Counted from the first letter of the stretch, positions 15,639 to 26,249 are shown. The stretch: DNA of 64,000 nucleotides from Streptomyces sp. NBC_01116 (GCF_041435495.1 NZ_CP108644.1:5565501-5629500); one strand, 5' to 3'. A program made the numbers and translations. Notes: a model not told the origin generated them from the letters alone.

Positions 15639-18600
15639 ACGGCGTCCGCCTTTCCGGTGTTCGGCAGTGACTGGGAGGGTGACGGTCCGCCGGGCTGGTC
15701 GGGCCCGGCGCTCGCGCCCCCGGCGGAGCCTCCGGAGCCTCGGCCCGGCGGCCCCTGCCAGGGGCGCTCCCCGAGGAGTTCCCGCACCGGCCGGTCGGGC
15801 CGGGCGCTGAACTCCGCGAGCAGGTCGGTGTACGACGAGAGAAGGTCGTGGGCGGTCTCGTGGTCCCACAGGTCGGTGGAGAATTCCAGGAACGTTCGAT
15901 AACCCTTCGCGGGGTCCCGGCGCGGCGCAAGCCCGAAGCACAGTTCGCTGCGGGAAAGCGGCGGTGCCAGATCGGCCACCTCGACCCGGAGCCCGGGGAT
16001 CTCGATGTCCGTGTCGACGGAGTTCTGGAACGCCAGGACGTGCGGCACCCGGTCGGGGACGCTGACAGCGCCCGCGTCCCGCATCGCCTGCATGATGCGC
16101 GCGGTGGGAAGCACGTGCGCCATGGCACCGAGCGCGCCCGTGCCCGTACGGACCGCGAGCTCCGCGCACGTCTCGTCAAGATTGGCTGAATCCAGTCGTA
16201 CGCGGACCATCACCGCGGTGGACGTCATCGCCACGAGCGACTCCGAAGCGGTGCCCTCGCGGTTGGCGTACGGCACGCTCAACAAGGTGTCCTCCTCTCC
16301 CGACAGCCGGGTCAGGAACACTCCGAGAGCCGCCGCCGCGACCGCGAACGAGGTGGTGCCCCGGTCGGCCGCCAGCTTCTCCACCGCCGCCCGCACCGCG
16401 CCCGTCGCGACCCCGCGCACCGTGTCCCCGTGGCCGCTCAGCTTCTGCGGACGGGGCCGGTCCGTCGGTACGGGGACGGCGGACGGCACCCCGTCCAGAT
16501 AGCGGGCGCAGAACGCGGCCCGCTCCGCCTCGGCGGCGGGATCGTGCCGCTCCCGCTGCCACCGGGCGTACCCGGGCGCCTGCATCGCCGGGTCGGGCAG
16601 GCCGTGCGGGACGCCCGCGGCGGCGGCCGTGCAGAGCGCGGCGAGCTCCGAGAGCAGCACGGACAGCGACCAGCCGTCGGCGCAGATGTGGTGCAGGACG
16701 AACATCAGCTCCCAGCGGTCCTCCTCGACCCGCAGCAGCCGCGTCCGGGGCCGGAGCGACCGCCCCAGGTCGAACGGGGCCGCCGCGTCGGCCCGGCACA
16801 GGGCGTCCGCCCGGGGGCGCCGCTCGTCGGCGGGCAGCCCGGTCAGGTCCTCCACCGGCAGCGCCACCGGCTCCGCCGCCAGCACCTCCTGCCACCACGG
16901 CCCGTCCGGAGCCCCCTCCTGCGCGAACCTGGTCCGCAGCCCGTCGTGCCGGGCGACCAGCTCGGTCACGGCGGACCGCAGGGCCGCCGGGTCCAGCGCC
17001 CCGGTGAACGTGATGCGCGTCGGTACGTTCCACACGGCGGGGTCGGGCATGATGTGGTGCCCGGCGATCATCCGGGCCTGCTGGTCGCTGACGGGGGCGC
17101 GGTCGACGACGGAGACGACGCCCGTCTCCGGGCGGTCCGTGTCCGCGCCGCTCGTCTCCGGGTCGTCCGCTTCCGGGCGGTCCGTCAACTGCCCGGTCAT
17201 GGCCCGCAGTGTGGCGTCGGCGAAGAGGTCCACCAGCGGGTAGTCGACTCCGAGCGTGTCCCGGACCCGGTTCACCAGGCGGATCGCGGCGATCGAATTG
17301 CCGCCCAGATCGAAGAAGTTGCTGTCGTCCGCGAAGCCGTGCACGCCGAGGACGGACTCCCAGACCTCGCGGAGGAGCGCGGCGGTGCCGGAGGCCGTCC
17401 GGGTGCCCGGCTCCGCTCTCTCCGGCTCCACCGCGTCCGGCTCCACCGCGTCCGGGGCCGGCATCGCGTCCAACCGCTCGTCCAGCTCGGCGAGATACCC
17501 CTCGGCCGTCGCCGCGTCGAACAGGTCCGCGTCGTAGCGCAGCCGCAGCCGCAGGCTCCCGTCCGGGACGTGGGTGGCCATCAGCGCCAGCTCCAGCGGC
17601 GCCGACTCCGTCCCGGCCGCCACCGCCTCCGCCCGCAGCCCGGGCAGGTCGATTCCGGCCAGCGCCGCCCGGTCCAGATCGACCGACACGGTCACCAGCG
17701 GGCGTGGATTCCCCGGGTCCGGGTGGACGGCCGCCAGGAGCGCGTCCAGGTCCACCCCGCTGTGCTCGTCCGCCGCGAACAGCGCCCGCCCGGTGGCCCG
17801 TACGGCCTCCGGCGACGGGGTCGCGTCGGTGGCGGACAGCGGCAACGGCAGCAGCGCCACATGGAACCCGACCGTGTCCGCCGTCGCGGCCGGCCGCCGC
17901 CCGAACGTCGTGCCCAGCAGGAACGCGTCCTGCCCCGACCGCCCGCGCAGCACCAGCTGCCAGGCCGTGCACAGCGTCGCGAACAGGGTGACGCCCTGCT
18001 GCCCGCTCCATTCCCGCAGCCGGTCCGCCCGCTCCCGGCCCACGGTCCGGGCCACCGCCCCGCCGCGCCCCGCCACCCGGCGGCCGCGCGGCCGGTCCGT
18101 CGGCAGGACCAGCACCGGCGGCCGGTCGCCCAGCGCCTCGCGCCACCAGGCCAGGTCGGCCGCGTCGCCCGAGGGCTCGGGGGCTGCCACGGTCGTTCCG
18201 GCGGGTCGCTCGAAGACCGGCGGGCGTCCGGCGCGGGCCGCCGTGTACAGCTCCCGGAGGTCCCCGGCGATCAGCGCGGCCGAGTGCGCGTCCGTGATGA
18301 TGTGGTGCGTACCGAGCACCAGGACGTGGTCGTCCTCGGCCAGCCGGAGCAGCCGGGGCGTGAACAGCGGACCCGCGGCCAGGTCGTAGGCCCGGCCGCT
18401 CTCCTCGGCGAGCAGCGCCCCGATCGCCCGTCCGGCGTCCTGCCCCAGGGCGTCGGTCACCGTCAACGGGACGCGGAGCCCGTTCCGTACGACCTGGACG
18501 ACGCCCGCCTCCTCGGCCCGGAACACCGTGCGGAGTCCCGCGTGCCGCTCGACCAGGCCGTCCACCGCCGTACGCAGCGCCGCCACGTCCAGCGGACCGC

Positions 18601-21481
18601 GCAGCCGTACGGCGCCCGTCTCGTTGTACGCCGCCGGGTTCTCCATCAGCCGCGCGGCCAGCCACAGCCGCCGCTGCGCCGAGGTGGCGGGCGCGACGGT
18701 GTCCGGAACCCGGGCAACCGGAACCCGGGCGTCCCGCTCCCGCTCCCGTTCCTGGGCGTCCCGTTCCCGGGTGTCCCGCTCCCGCGTCCGGCGGCGCAGC
18801 ACGTCCAGGCGCTCCAGCCCCGACCGCAGCCGCTCCCGGTCCATCCCGAAGTCGACCAGGGCCGCGATCTCGTCCACCCCGGCCCCGTGCAGCGCGTCGA
18901 CCAGCGGCGCGACGCTCGTCGGTGTGCCGATCAGCGCCCGCCGGTCGCAGTAGCGGTCGTACGCGCGGCGGAACAGATAGTCCAGGTCCTCCTCGCTCGC
19001 CGCCGCCACGTCCTCGCGCCGGGACCCCGTGGCGGTGGCCGCCGAGCGCATCAGCAGCGAGGACCGCAGATACCGCACCATCGGCTCCAGCGCCTCGGCC
19101 CGCGCGGTGGCGTGGTCGTCGCCGAGATACGTGTGCACCAGCACCGTCACCCGCCCGGCCGCCGGGTCGAGCCCGCACTCCGCACGCGTACGCCGGTACT
19201 GCGCGACGTTCGCCGCCAGCTCGTCCACGGTCTGGGTCATCAGGTTGGTGACGACCCCGAGGCCGCGCCGGGCCGCCTCCTCGTACGACGCCCGCTGCCC
19301 GGAGGTGGCCAGGAAGAACGGCGGCTCCTCCTGCACCGGGCGCGGCCGGATCCGGAGCTCCGCCTCCGCGCCCTCGCCCGTGCGCCGCCGCACCGCCTCT
19401 CCCCGCCACAGCCGGCGCACCTCGTCGAGGTGGTCGAAGGCGATCCGCCGCCGGTCCGCGAACCGGTCCGGGTGCAGGGCGAAGTCCCGGGCGTGCCAGC
19501 CGGTGGCGCAGCCGATGCCGACCCGGCCACCGGAGAGGTTGTCGACCACCGACCACTCCTCGGCGACCCGCACCGGATCGTGCAGCGGCAGCACCACCGA
19601 GCCCGCGTTGATCCGGACGCTCCCGGTCTCCCGCGCCACGGCGGCGGCGAGCACGGCGGGGTTCGGGAAGATCCCGCCGAAGGAGTCGAAGTGCCGCTCG
19701 GGCAGCCAGACGGAGGAGAAGCCGTGCTCGTCGGCGAAGCGCGCGGTCTCCAGGACGGTGTCGTACGCCTCCGGGATGCCGCTGCCGCTCCTCGCGGACC
19801 CGCCGCTGTCCGGGTAGTCGCCGAAGAAGTAGACGCCGAAGTCGGGTGCCGGACGACGTGCTTCGGCCCGCCCGACCGCGACCGGGCGGGCGGACCGGGG
19901 GAAGAACCCGCCGTCGCGCAGCTCCCGCAACGAGCCCTCGACCGCCTCCGCGACCCGGTTCACGTCCTCCTCCGTGTGGGCGGTGGAGAGATAGAAGCTG
20001 CGCCACTCCCACACGTACACGCCGCGCAGTTGGAGATGGTGGTAGAGCAACTCCAGGTCCGCACGGTGCCTGAAGCGGAACATTGACCCGAAGTGGGCCA
20101 GCTCCAGGGGGAATTCCTCGTCGCGGAAGAAGGCGTTGAGCCGGTCCGCGAGCGCCTGCGTGCGGGCGTTCAGCCCGCTCTGGAGCCCGGCCCCCCGCTC
20201 GGTGAGGTGACCGAGCACCGCGCGGGCCGCCGCCATCGACAGCGGATGCTGCATGTACGTGCCGCCGATGAACGTGGTCTCCCGCGAGGGCCCGCCGGGC
20301 TCCCCGTACCGCCAGAACCCGCCGTCCACCCCGTCGAGCAGATCCGCCCGCCCCGCCACCGCGCCGATCGGGAAGCCGGCCCCGAGCGCCTTGCCGTACG
20401 TGGCGAGGTCCGGCACCACCCCGAAGTGCTCCTGCGCACCGCGCGGGTGGGGGCGCAGCCCCGTCAGCATCTCGTCGAAGAGCAGCACGATGCCGCGGCG
20501 CGCGGTGAGTGCGCGCAGCGATCGGACGAACTCCACCGGCCGCAGGCCCGGGTTGCGGCACTGCACGGGCTCGACGAGCACGGCCGCGATGCCGTCGCCG
20601 AGGGCGTCGATCGTCTCCAGGGACTCCTGGGCCCCGTACTCCAGCACGATCAGCTCCGCCACCGCGCTGGCCGGGATGCCCCGGGAGACCGGCACCGCGT
20701 GCTGCCCGGGTCCGCCCGGCCGGCCGAGGACGGAGTCGATGTGCCCGTGGTACGAGCCCCGGAACATGACGATCTTGTCGCGCCCGGTCGCGGCGCGGGC
20801 CAGCCGGATCGCGGCCGAGTTCGCCTCCGTGCCGGACGAGGCGAAGGCGACCCGGTCCAGGCCGGTCAGCGAGGCGAGCAGCTCAGCGGCCTCCCCGGTG
20901 TCGGGGGACCGGGGGCCGAAGCGCAGCCCGTCGGAGAGGTGGCGGCGCACGGCGTCGGTGACGGGCTCCGCCTCGTGGCCCAGCAGCAGCGCGCCGAAGC
21001 CCATCGTGATGTCGGTGTAGGCGTTGCCGTCCACGTCGATGAGCCGGGAGCCGTGCGCCGAGCGGGCCGCGACCGGATAGAGCATCTCCTTGGTGGCGTC
21101 CCGGAACCCCACGACCGCGCGGCTGTCGGCGAGCACCGGACGGTGCCGCTGGGCCAGCTCCTTGGAGGTGCGGGTGCGCTCGGTGAACCGCCGGATCAGG
21201 GAGGCGGTGTGGGCCCGCTGGGCCTCGTCGGCTCCCGCCCCGGCCATCCCGCCCGCCGCGTCCACGACGAGACGGGGGCCGTGTGCGGCCTCCTCGGTGG
21301 TGGGCTTCGGACTCTTCGCAGGCACCTGGCCGCGGGCTTCCGCGAGCCGGGCGGTGAGCGCTCGGGACAGCTCGGCCGCCCGGGCCACGGCCTCGGCGGC
21401 CGCTTCGGCGGTGACGGCGGCGTCCGTTCCGGTTACGGCCCCCGCCACGGCCTGGGCGGATTCGGGTATCCCCGCGCTCAT
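15635..21481 (-). CDS. Megasynthase: aminotransferase - luciferase-like monooxygenase - C - PCP - C
   Basis: 1948 aa from the ATG (MSAGIPES) overlapping the PKS stop codon (ATGA). Residues 1-85 are an Ala-rich docking linker. A class III, GSA-type aminotransferase covers about 110-520 with PLP Lys364 in TYGKALGAG. A luciferase-like FMN monooxygenase of the MupA-type natural-product group spans about 545-895 (VYFFGDYPDSG, VWLPERHFDSFGG). Then come C1 (about 925-1340; HHIITDA at 1059), PCP (Ser1396 in DLGGNS) and C2 (about 1455-1930; HHICADG at 1597). No adenylation domain serves the PCP and no thioesterase is present. Predicted action: transaminate a beta-keto acyl chain, hydroxylate the alpha carbon, then extend it with amino acids. 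Confidence 0.94.
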   Translation of the reverse strand: MSAGIPESAQAVAGAVTGTDAAVTAEAAAEAVARAAELSRALTARLAEARGQVPAKSPKPTTEEAAHGPRLVVDAAGGMAGAGADEAQRAHTASLIRRFTERTRTSKELAQRHRPVLADSRAVVGFRDATKEMLYPVAARSAHGSRLIDVDGNAYTDITMGFGALLLGHEAEPVTDAVRRHLSDGLRFGPRSPDTGEAAELLASLTGLDRVAFASSGTEANSAAIRLARAATGRDKIVMFRGSYHGHIDSVLGRPGGPGQHAVPVSRGIPASAVAELIVLEYGAQESLETIDALGDGIAAVLVEPVQCRNPGLRPVEFVRSLRALTARRGIVLLFDEMLTGLRPHPRGAQEHFGVVPDLATYGKALGAGFPIGAVAGRADLLDGVDGGFWRYGEPGGPSRETTFIGGTYMQHPLSMAAARAVLGHLTERGAGLQSGLNARTQALADRLNAFFRDEEFPLELAHFGSMFRFRHRADLELLYHHLQLRGVYVWEWRSFYLSTAHTEEDVNRVAEAVEGSLRELRDGGFFPRSARPVAVGRAEARRPAPDFGVYFFGDYPDSGGSARSGSGIPEAYDTVLETARFADEHGFSSVWLPERHFDSFGGIFPNPAVLAAAVARETGSVRINAGSVVLPLHDPVRVAEEWSVVDNLSGGRVGIGCATGWHARDFALHPDRFADRRRIAFDHLDEVRRLWRGEAVRRRTGEGAEAELRIRPRPVQEEPPFFLATSGQRASYEEAARRGLGVVTNLMTQTVDELAANVAQYRRTRAECGLDPAAGRVTVLVHTYLGDDHATARAEALEPMVRYLRSSLLMRSAATATGSRREDVAAASEEDLDYLFRRAYDRYCDRRALIGTPTSVAPLVDALHGAGVDEIAALVDFGMDRERLRSGLERLDVLRRRTRERDTRERDAQERERERDARVPVARVPDTVAPATSAQRRLWLAARLMENPAAYNETGAVRLRGPLDVAALRTAVDGLVERHAGLRTVFRAEEAGVVQVVRNGLRVPLTVTDALGQDAGRAIGALLAEESGRAYDLAAGPLFTPRLLRLAEDDHVLVLGTHHIITDAHSAALIAGDLRELYTAARAGRPPVFERPAGTTVAAPEPSGDAADLAWWREALGDRPPVLVLPTDRPRGRRVAGRGGAVARTVGRERADRLREWSGQQGVTLFATLCTAWQLVLRGRSGQDAFLLGTTFGRRPAATADTVGFHVALLPLPLSATDATPSPEAVRATGRALFAADEHSGVDLDALLAAVHPDPGNPRPLVTVSVDLDRAALAGIDLPGLRAEAVAAGTESAPLELALMATHVPDGSLRLRLRYDADLFDAATAEGYLAELDERLDAMPAPDAVEPDAVEPERAEPGTRTASGTAALLREVWESVLGVHGFADDSNFFDLGGNSIAAIRLVNRVRDTLGVDYPLVDLFADATLRAMTGQLTDRPEADDPETSGADTDRPETGVVSVVDRAPVSDQQARMIAGHHIMPDPAVWNVPTRITFTGALDPAALRSAVTELVARHDGLRTRFAQEGAPDGPWWQEVLAAEPVALPVEDLTGLPADERRPRADALCRADAAAPFDLGRSLRPRTRLLRVEEDRWELMFVLHHICADGWSLSVLLSELAALCTAAAAGVPHGLPDPAMQAPGYARWQRERHDPAAEAERAAFCARYLDGVPSAVPVPTDRPRPQKLSGHGDTVRGVATGAVRAAVEKLAADRGTTSFAVAAAALGVFLTRLSGEEDTLLSVPYANREGTASESLVAMTSTAVMVRVRLDSANLDETCAELAVRTGTGALGAMAHVLPTARIMQAMRDAGAVSVPDRVPHVLAFQNSVDTDIEIPGLRVEVADLAPPLSRSELCFGLAPRRDPAKGYRTFLEFSTDLWDHETAHDLLSSYTDLLAEFSARPDRPVRELLGERPWQGPPGRGSGGSAGGASAGPDQPGGPSPSQSLPNTGKADAV

Positions 21482-24400
21482 CGCCCGTCCGTCCCCGTGG
21501 CGCGGGCGGTCAGCAGCGCGACGGCCTCGGAGAGCTGGGTGAGCATGACGGCCTGGGTCTCGGCCAGTTGACGCAGCTGCTCGGACAGCGCGGCGACCTC
21601 GGCCCGGGTGGCGTACACCGGCCCGTCCGCGACCGGCGCGGGCGTGACCGGCTCGACCGCAGCAGGTGCCGGCGCCTTCGCCGCGGGCGCCGGCTCCACG
21701 ACCGGCGGCGTCGTGGCGGGAGCCGCCCGCCCGGCTATCAGCGCCGCCGTCAGCCGGGGCGTGCCCGCCTCCTCCAGGACCTCCCGCATGCTGATCTCCG
21801 TGCCGAACTCGGCCTCCAGCTGCCGCACCATCCCGATGAGCTGGAGCGAGTCCGCGCCGAGGCCGATGAACGTGCGGTCGGCGGAGACCTCGTCCGGCCG
21901 GTGGCCGAGATGGCGTGCCGTCAGCTCCAGCACCCGGTCCAGTACGGCCTGTTCGGTCATGCGGTCCTCCGTCGAGCGTGGGGATGGGTGAGCGGCCCCG
22001 CCGACCGGGGCGGTCAGCTCCGTGAGCGAGGAGAGCGAGGTGAGCGGGCTGGGCGGGCTGAGCGGTGCCGGGGGCGTGTGCGGGACTGGGGGTGTGTACG
22101 GGACCGGGGGCGTGTGCGGGGCCGGGCCCCTCCAGTGGGACCGGCGCTGGAAGGGATACGTGGGCAGCCGGACGCGCCGGCCGCCGCACCGGTCGAGCAG
22201 CGCCGCCCAGTCCACCCCGGCCCCGGCGCAGTGCAGCGCGGCCACCGCCCGCTCCCACTGCCGCGTCGGTACGCAGACCGCGTCCGGCAGCGACCGGCGG
22301 ACCATCCCCGTCAGCACGGCGGACGGGCCCAGCTCCAGCAGCGCCGGGGACCCGGCCAGCCGGTCCAGTACGGCGGCGAAGTCGGCCGTGCGGCGGGCCT
22401 GGGCGACCAGATGAGCGGCGTCCGGCCGCCACCCGGCGGGGCGGACCGTGCCGTCGGTACCGTCGACGAACTCCGTTCGCAACGGCCGGAGTTCCGCCTT
22501 GTCGGCCAGCACCCGGAAGTCCTCCAGGGCCGGGTCGAGCAGCGCCGTGTGGAAGGCCCGGTCCACCGCCAGTACCTCGTACGCCTCACCCCGCGCCGCC
22601 AGCAGCGTCCGTGCGGCGTCCACCGCCTCCGGTGGGCCGCCGAGCACGTGGTGCGCGGTGCCGTTGACCACGGCGAGCTCCAGCCCGGGGACGGCGTCCA
22701 GCAGCTCCCGCACCCGGGCCCGGGGGACGAACGCGGAGACCATCGCGCCCGGGGCCGCCCGCTCCAGCATCAGCCGCCCGCGCCCGCACACCAGCCGCAT
22801 CGCCTCCTCGGTCTCCAGCGCCCCGGCCACGCACAGCGCCGCGTACGCGCCGACGCTGTGCCCGGCGACCCGGGCCGGAGTGATCCCGAGCCGCTCCCAC
22901 AGCCGGGCCTGGGCGATCTGGAGGGCGAACAGGGCGGGCTGCGCGAACGCGGTGTCCCATCGCCCGGGTCCCTGCCCGCCGACGATCCGGTCCAGGAAGT
23001 CGTCCCGTCCGGTCTCCTCCGCGTACACCCGGGCGCAGCCGTCGAGCACCTCGGCCACCACCGGGAAGCGCGCGGCGAGTTCGGCGCCCATGCCCGGATG
23101 CCCGCCGCCCTGGCCGCTGAAGAGGAACACCGGCCGCCTCTCCCGTACGCCGTCGACGACGCCGGTCGTGTACGCCTCGCCCGCCGGGGCCCCGGACAGG
23201 AACGCGTCGAGACCGGCCACCGGGTCCGCGGCCGTGACGACCAGCCGGTGCGGCAGGAGCCGCCGCCCGAGCGCGGTGGTGGTCAGCAGATCGGCGGGGG
23301 AGGGGGGCGGCCCGGCCGCGAGACGGTCCCGCAGGGAGGCGGCGTACGCCCGCAGCGCGTCCCCGTCGGCGGCCGAGAGCGGCAGCAGCGCCGGCGCGGG
23401 CACATCGCCGGAGGACGGCGCGGTGCGCGGGGTCTCCGGCGCCTGTTCCAGGATCACATGAGCGTTCGTACCGCCCATGCCGATGGAGTGCACACCGGCT
23501 CGCCGCACCCCCGCCAGCGGCCAGGGCCCCTCCCGTAGCGGCAGCAGGAACGGGCTGTCGTCCACCGCCAGCGCCGGGTTGGGCCGGGAGAAGTTCACCA
23601 GCGGCGGGACCACCCCGTGCCGCAGCACCTCCACGGCCTTGATCAGCCCCGCCAGCCCCGCCGCGCTGTCCAGGTGGCCGATGGCCGGCTTCGTCGAGCC
23701 GAGCGCGCAGAAGCCGGTCCGGTCGGTGTGCGCGCGGAACGCCTCGGTCAGGGCCGCGAACTCGATCGGGTCGCCCTTCAGCGTGCCCGTGCCGTGGGCC
23801 TCCACATAGCCGATCGACGCCGCGTCCACCTCCGCCGCGCGTAGCGCCCCGAGCACCGCGTCCCGCTGCCCGGCGACCCCGGGGGCGGCGAACCCTCCCC
23901 TGCCCGCACGGTCGTTGGTCTCCTTGTCCGAGCCGTCGTTGGTGACCGCCGAGCCCAGGATCACCGCGTGCACGGTGTCGCCGTCGGCCAGCGCGCGTGC
24001 CAGCGGCTTGAGGAGGACGGCGGCGGCCCCGTTCCCCCCGACCGTGCCGTCCGCGTCCGCGTCGAAGGCCCGGACCGTGCCGGTGGGGGAGAGGGTGGAG
24101 CCCTTCACCGGGACCTGGCCGGTGACCTCCGGCAGATGCAGCGCGGCGGAGCCCACCAGCATCAGGTCCGCGTCCCCGGCGCGCAGCGCCTGGCAGGCCA
24201 GGTGCACCGAGACCAGGGCGCTGGAACAGGCCGTCGACACGGTCAGCGCGGGACCGGTCAGACCGAGCCGGAAGGCGGCCCGGGTGGCGGTGAAGTCGGG
24301 GTAGTTGCCGACCTGGACCTGCTTGGCGGTCATCCAGTCGCCCGAGCCGGCCTCCGCCGCCAGGTTCTCCGCGAGATAGCTGTGCAGCGAGTACAGGCGG

Positions 24401-24801
24401 TAGCCGGAGCTGCCGTACACCCCGATCCGTACGGAGCCGCCCGCGTAGTCCTCGCTGTTCGCGTGACGGCCTGCGCCGCCCGCGTAGCCCCCGTCCTCCA
24501 GGGCGTGGAAGCAGCACTCCAGGAACAGCCGCTGCTGCGGGTCGGTCAGCTCCGCCTCCCGCCCGCTCATCCCGAAGAACCCGGCGTCGAAGCCGTCCAC
24601 GTCCGCCAGGAGCGCGCTCGCCCCGCCGAACCCCGGCCGCTCGTACTCCGCCGCCGGGACTCCCGCCGCGGCGAACTCGGCCCGGGTGAACCGGCGTACG
24701 TGACCGGCCCCCGCCCGGATGTCGCGCCAGTACGCCTCGGGGGTGTCAGCCCCCGGAAACCTCAGCGCCGTCCCGATCACCGCGATCCGGTCGTCCCTCA
24801 A
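21478..24801 (-). CDS. Type I PKS, KS-AT-ACP (malonyl-type)
   Basis: About 1107 aa from a TTG start (LRDDRIAVIG) preceded by AAAGGAAG; an ATG nine codons earlier (24828) is the alternative. Using numbering from that ATG, the KS (about 15-460) has Cys201 in STACSSA and His345 and His385 (EAHGTGT, IGHLDSAAG). The AT (about 565-860) has GHSVG with Ser658 and RAFH at 757-760, matching malonyl-specific HAFH. The ACP has Ser994 in GADSLQ. There are no KR, DH or ER domains, so a beta-keto product is expected for the next aminotransferase. A Pro-rich linker precedes the ACP and a helical tail (AEVAALSEQLRQLAETQAV) is a likely docking region. No loading module is visible. Confidence 0.94.
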   Translation of the reverse strand: MRDDRIAVIGTALRFPGADTPEAYWRDIRAGAGHVRRFTRAEFAAAGVPAAEYERPGFGGASALLADVDGFDAGFFGMSGREAELTDPQQRLFLECCFHALEDGGYAGGAGRHANSEDYAGGSVRIGVYGSSGYRLYSLHSYLAENLAAEAGSGDWMTAKQVQVGNYPDFTATRAAFRLGLTGPALTVSTACSSALVSVHLACQALRAGDADLMLVGSAALHLPEVTGQVPVKGSTLSPTGTVRAFDADADGTVGGNGAAAVLLKPLARALADGDTVHAVILGSAVTNDGSDKETNDRAGRGGFAAPGVAGQRDAVLGALRAAEVDAASIGYVEAHGTGTLKGDPIEFAALTEAFRAHTDRTGFCALGSTKPAIGHLDSAAGLAGLIKAVEVLRHGVVPPLVNFSRPNPALAVDDSPFLLPLREGPWPLAGVRRAGVHSIGMGGTNAHVILEQAPETPRTAPSSGDVPAPALLPLSAADGDALRAYAASLRDRLAAGPPPSPADLLTTTALGRRLLPHRLVVTAADPVAGLDAFLSGAPAGEAYTTGVVDGVRERRPVFLFSGQGGGHPGMGAELAARFPVVAEVLDGCARVYAEETGRDDFLDRIVGGQGPGRWDTAFAQPALFALQIAQARLWERLGITPARVAGHSVGAYAALCVAGALETEEAMRLVCGRGRLMLERAAPGAMVSAFVPRARVRELLDAVPGLELAVVNGTAHHVLGGPPEAVDAARTLLAARGEAYEVLAVDRAFHTALLDPALEDFRVLADKAELRPLRTEFVDGTDGTVRPAGWRPDAAHLVAQARRTADFAAVLDRLAGSPALLELGPSAVLTGMVRRSLPDAVCVPTRQWERAVAALHCAGAGVDWAALLDRCGGRRVRLPTYPFQRRSHWRGPAPHTPPVPYTPPVPHTPPAPLSPPSPLTSLSSLTELTAPVGGAAHPSPRSTEDRMTEQAVLDRVLELTARHLGHRPDEVSADRTFIGLGADSLQLIGMVRQLEAEFGTEISMREVLEEAGTPRLTAALIAGRAAPATTPPVVEPAPAAKAPAPAAVEPVTPAPVADGPVYATRAEVAALSEQLRQLAETQAVMLTQLSEAVALLTARATGTDGR

Positions 24802-26179
24802 CGGCTTCTTCCTTTCGCAGCCCCGCACGCCCCGCCCGCTCCGCCCGCCGCACGCCCGCCACCCTCAGCAGGAACACCACGGCGACGACGATGGCGGCGC
24901 CGTGGGACCAGCCCACCACGGCCAGCGGGGAGAACCGGTCGAGGGCCGCCGCCACAAGGATCATGCCGACGCCGAAGCCGAGGTTCTCGAAAGTGGCCGA
25001 AAGACCGAAGGCGTGGCCGCGCAAGGTGGCCGGAAGTGTCTGGAGATGCGAGGTGTACGCGACCTCGGTGAGGCCGTCCGCGGCCCCCGCGATCAGCGCG
25101 ATCACCGCGGTCGCGGCCAGCGGGAACCCGGCGAACGCCGCGATGAACGCCGCCGACATCACCACCGTGCCGTAGCCGAAACCGAGCGCTCCCACGGAGC
25201 GCCCGGTGCGCTGCGCGTACCGCTGGATCACCTGCTGGGCCCCGATGTTGCCCAGTGCCCACACACACCAGAACGCGGAGACGAACACCGCGGGGTTCGA
25301 CGCGTCGAGCGAGGTGGAGTAGATCGGCAGCGCCGCGTTGTGGGACGAGGAACCGAACGCGTCGACCCCGCGCAGGGCCACCATCAGGCCCATCCCGGGT
25401 GCGGCGGCCAGCGCGAGGAAGGCCACGGGCCGCCGGCGCCTGCCGCCCTTCGCGGGCGGGGCGCCCGGGGCGTCCTTCCCGGCCCCGTCCGCCGCCCTGC
25501 CGTCCGCCCCCTTCGCGGCCCCGGACCCGCCCGCTCCCCTGCCTCCGGCGATCGGCAGCAGGGCCACCGTCACCGCGCACGCCACGAACGTCGCCATGTC
25601 GACCAGGAAGGCGGCGGTGTACCCGACGAGGGAGACCACCACGCCCGCCGAGGCGAACCCCGCCACCATCGCCAGCGAACGACCGGTGATCGAGAGGGAG
25701 TTGGCCCAGGCCCTGCGGTCCTCCCCGACCATCTCCGGGATCGAACTGCGCAACGCCACCATGAACAGCGTCCCGCACGCCCCGATCACCACCGAGACGG
25801 CCATCAGCGCCCCGGTCAGCAGACCGTCCGGCGCCAGGATGAGCACCAGCATGACGGCGCCCTGTCCGACATTCGCCCACAGCATGATGCTTTTCGCGCT
25901 GAAACGGGCGAGCAGACCGCCCACGACGAGACCGGCGACGAATCCGGAGGCGAGCCGCACCGCCATGAACAGACCCATGGCCAGCGCCCGGCCCGTCGTC
26001 TCGTAGACGAAGAGATTCAGCGCCACCATATTCAGGAATGTGCCGTAGGAAGACACCGCGTATCCGGCGACGAGGAATCGAAAACGCCGCTCGGAGACCG
26101 CCGTGTCCCGGTTCTTCCGGGCGCCGCCGTCCGCCTCGTCCGTTTTCGGCCCGTCCGCGTTGTCGATTCCAGATGTCAC
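24746..26179 (-). CDS. MFS transporter
   Basis: About 477 aa from a GTG start (VTSGIDNADG); an ATG at 26245 is also in frame but would leave only four bases to the divergent regulator start. Eleven to twelve hydrophobic segments follow a polar N-terminus, beginning FRFLVAGYAVSSYGTFLNMV, with a long Gly/Ala/Lys-rich cytoplasmic loop in the middle. The fold matches small drug-exporter-type MFS proteins. Its 3' end overlaps the PKS start by more than 50 bp, so it leads the biosynthetic operon. It probably exports the cluster A product and contributes to self-protection. Confidence 0.88.
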   Translation of the reverse strand: MTSGIDNADGPKTDEADGGARKNRDTAVSERRFRFLVAGYAVSSYGTFLNMVALNLFVYETTGRALAMGLFMAVRLASGFVAGLVVGGLLARFSAKSIMLWANVGQGAVMLVLILAPDGLLTGALMAVSVVIGACGTLFMVALRSSIPEMVGEDRRAWANSLSITGRSLAMVAGFASAGVVVSLVGYTAAFLVDMATFVACAVTVALLPIAGGRGAGGSGAAKGADGRAADGAGKDAPGAPPAKGGRRRRPVAFLALAAAPGMGLMVALRGVDAFGSSSHNAALPIYSTSLDASNPAVFVSAFWCVWALGNIGAQQVIQRYAQRTGRSVGALGFGYGTVVMSAAFIAAFAGFPLAATAVIALIAGAADGLTEVAYTSHLQTLPATLRGHAFGLSATFENLGFGVGMILVAAALDRFSPLAVVGWSHGAAIVVAVVFLLRVAGVRRAERAGRAGLRKEEAVEGRPDRGDRDGAEVSGG

Positions 26180-26249
26180 CCGGACATACTCGTCGAGGGC
26201 GGGCGCCGGACGGGGGACTCCCGAGTGCACAAAGGTAATCTGCATCCTT

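Noticed and set aside
21482..22432. 317 extra codons upstream of the aminotransferase-LLM megasynthase
   Set aside because: They lie out of frame within the PKS gene and have no domain; the ATG at 21481 overlaps the PKS stop exactly as other genes in the operon do.
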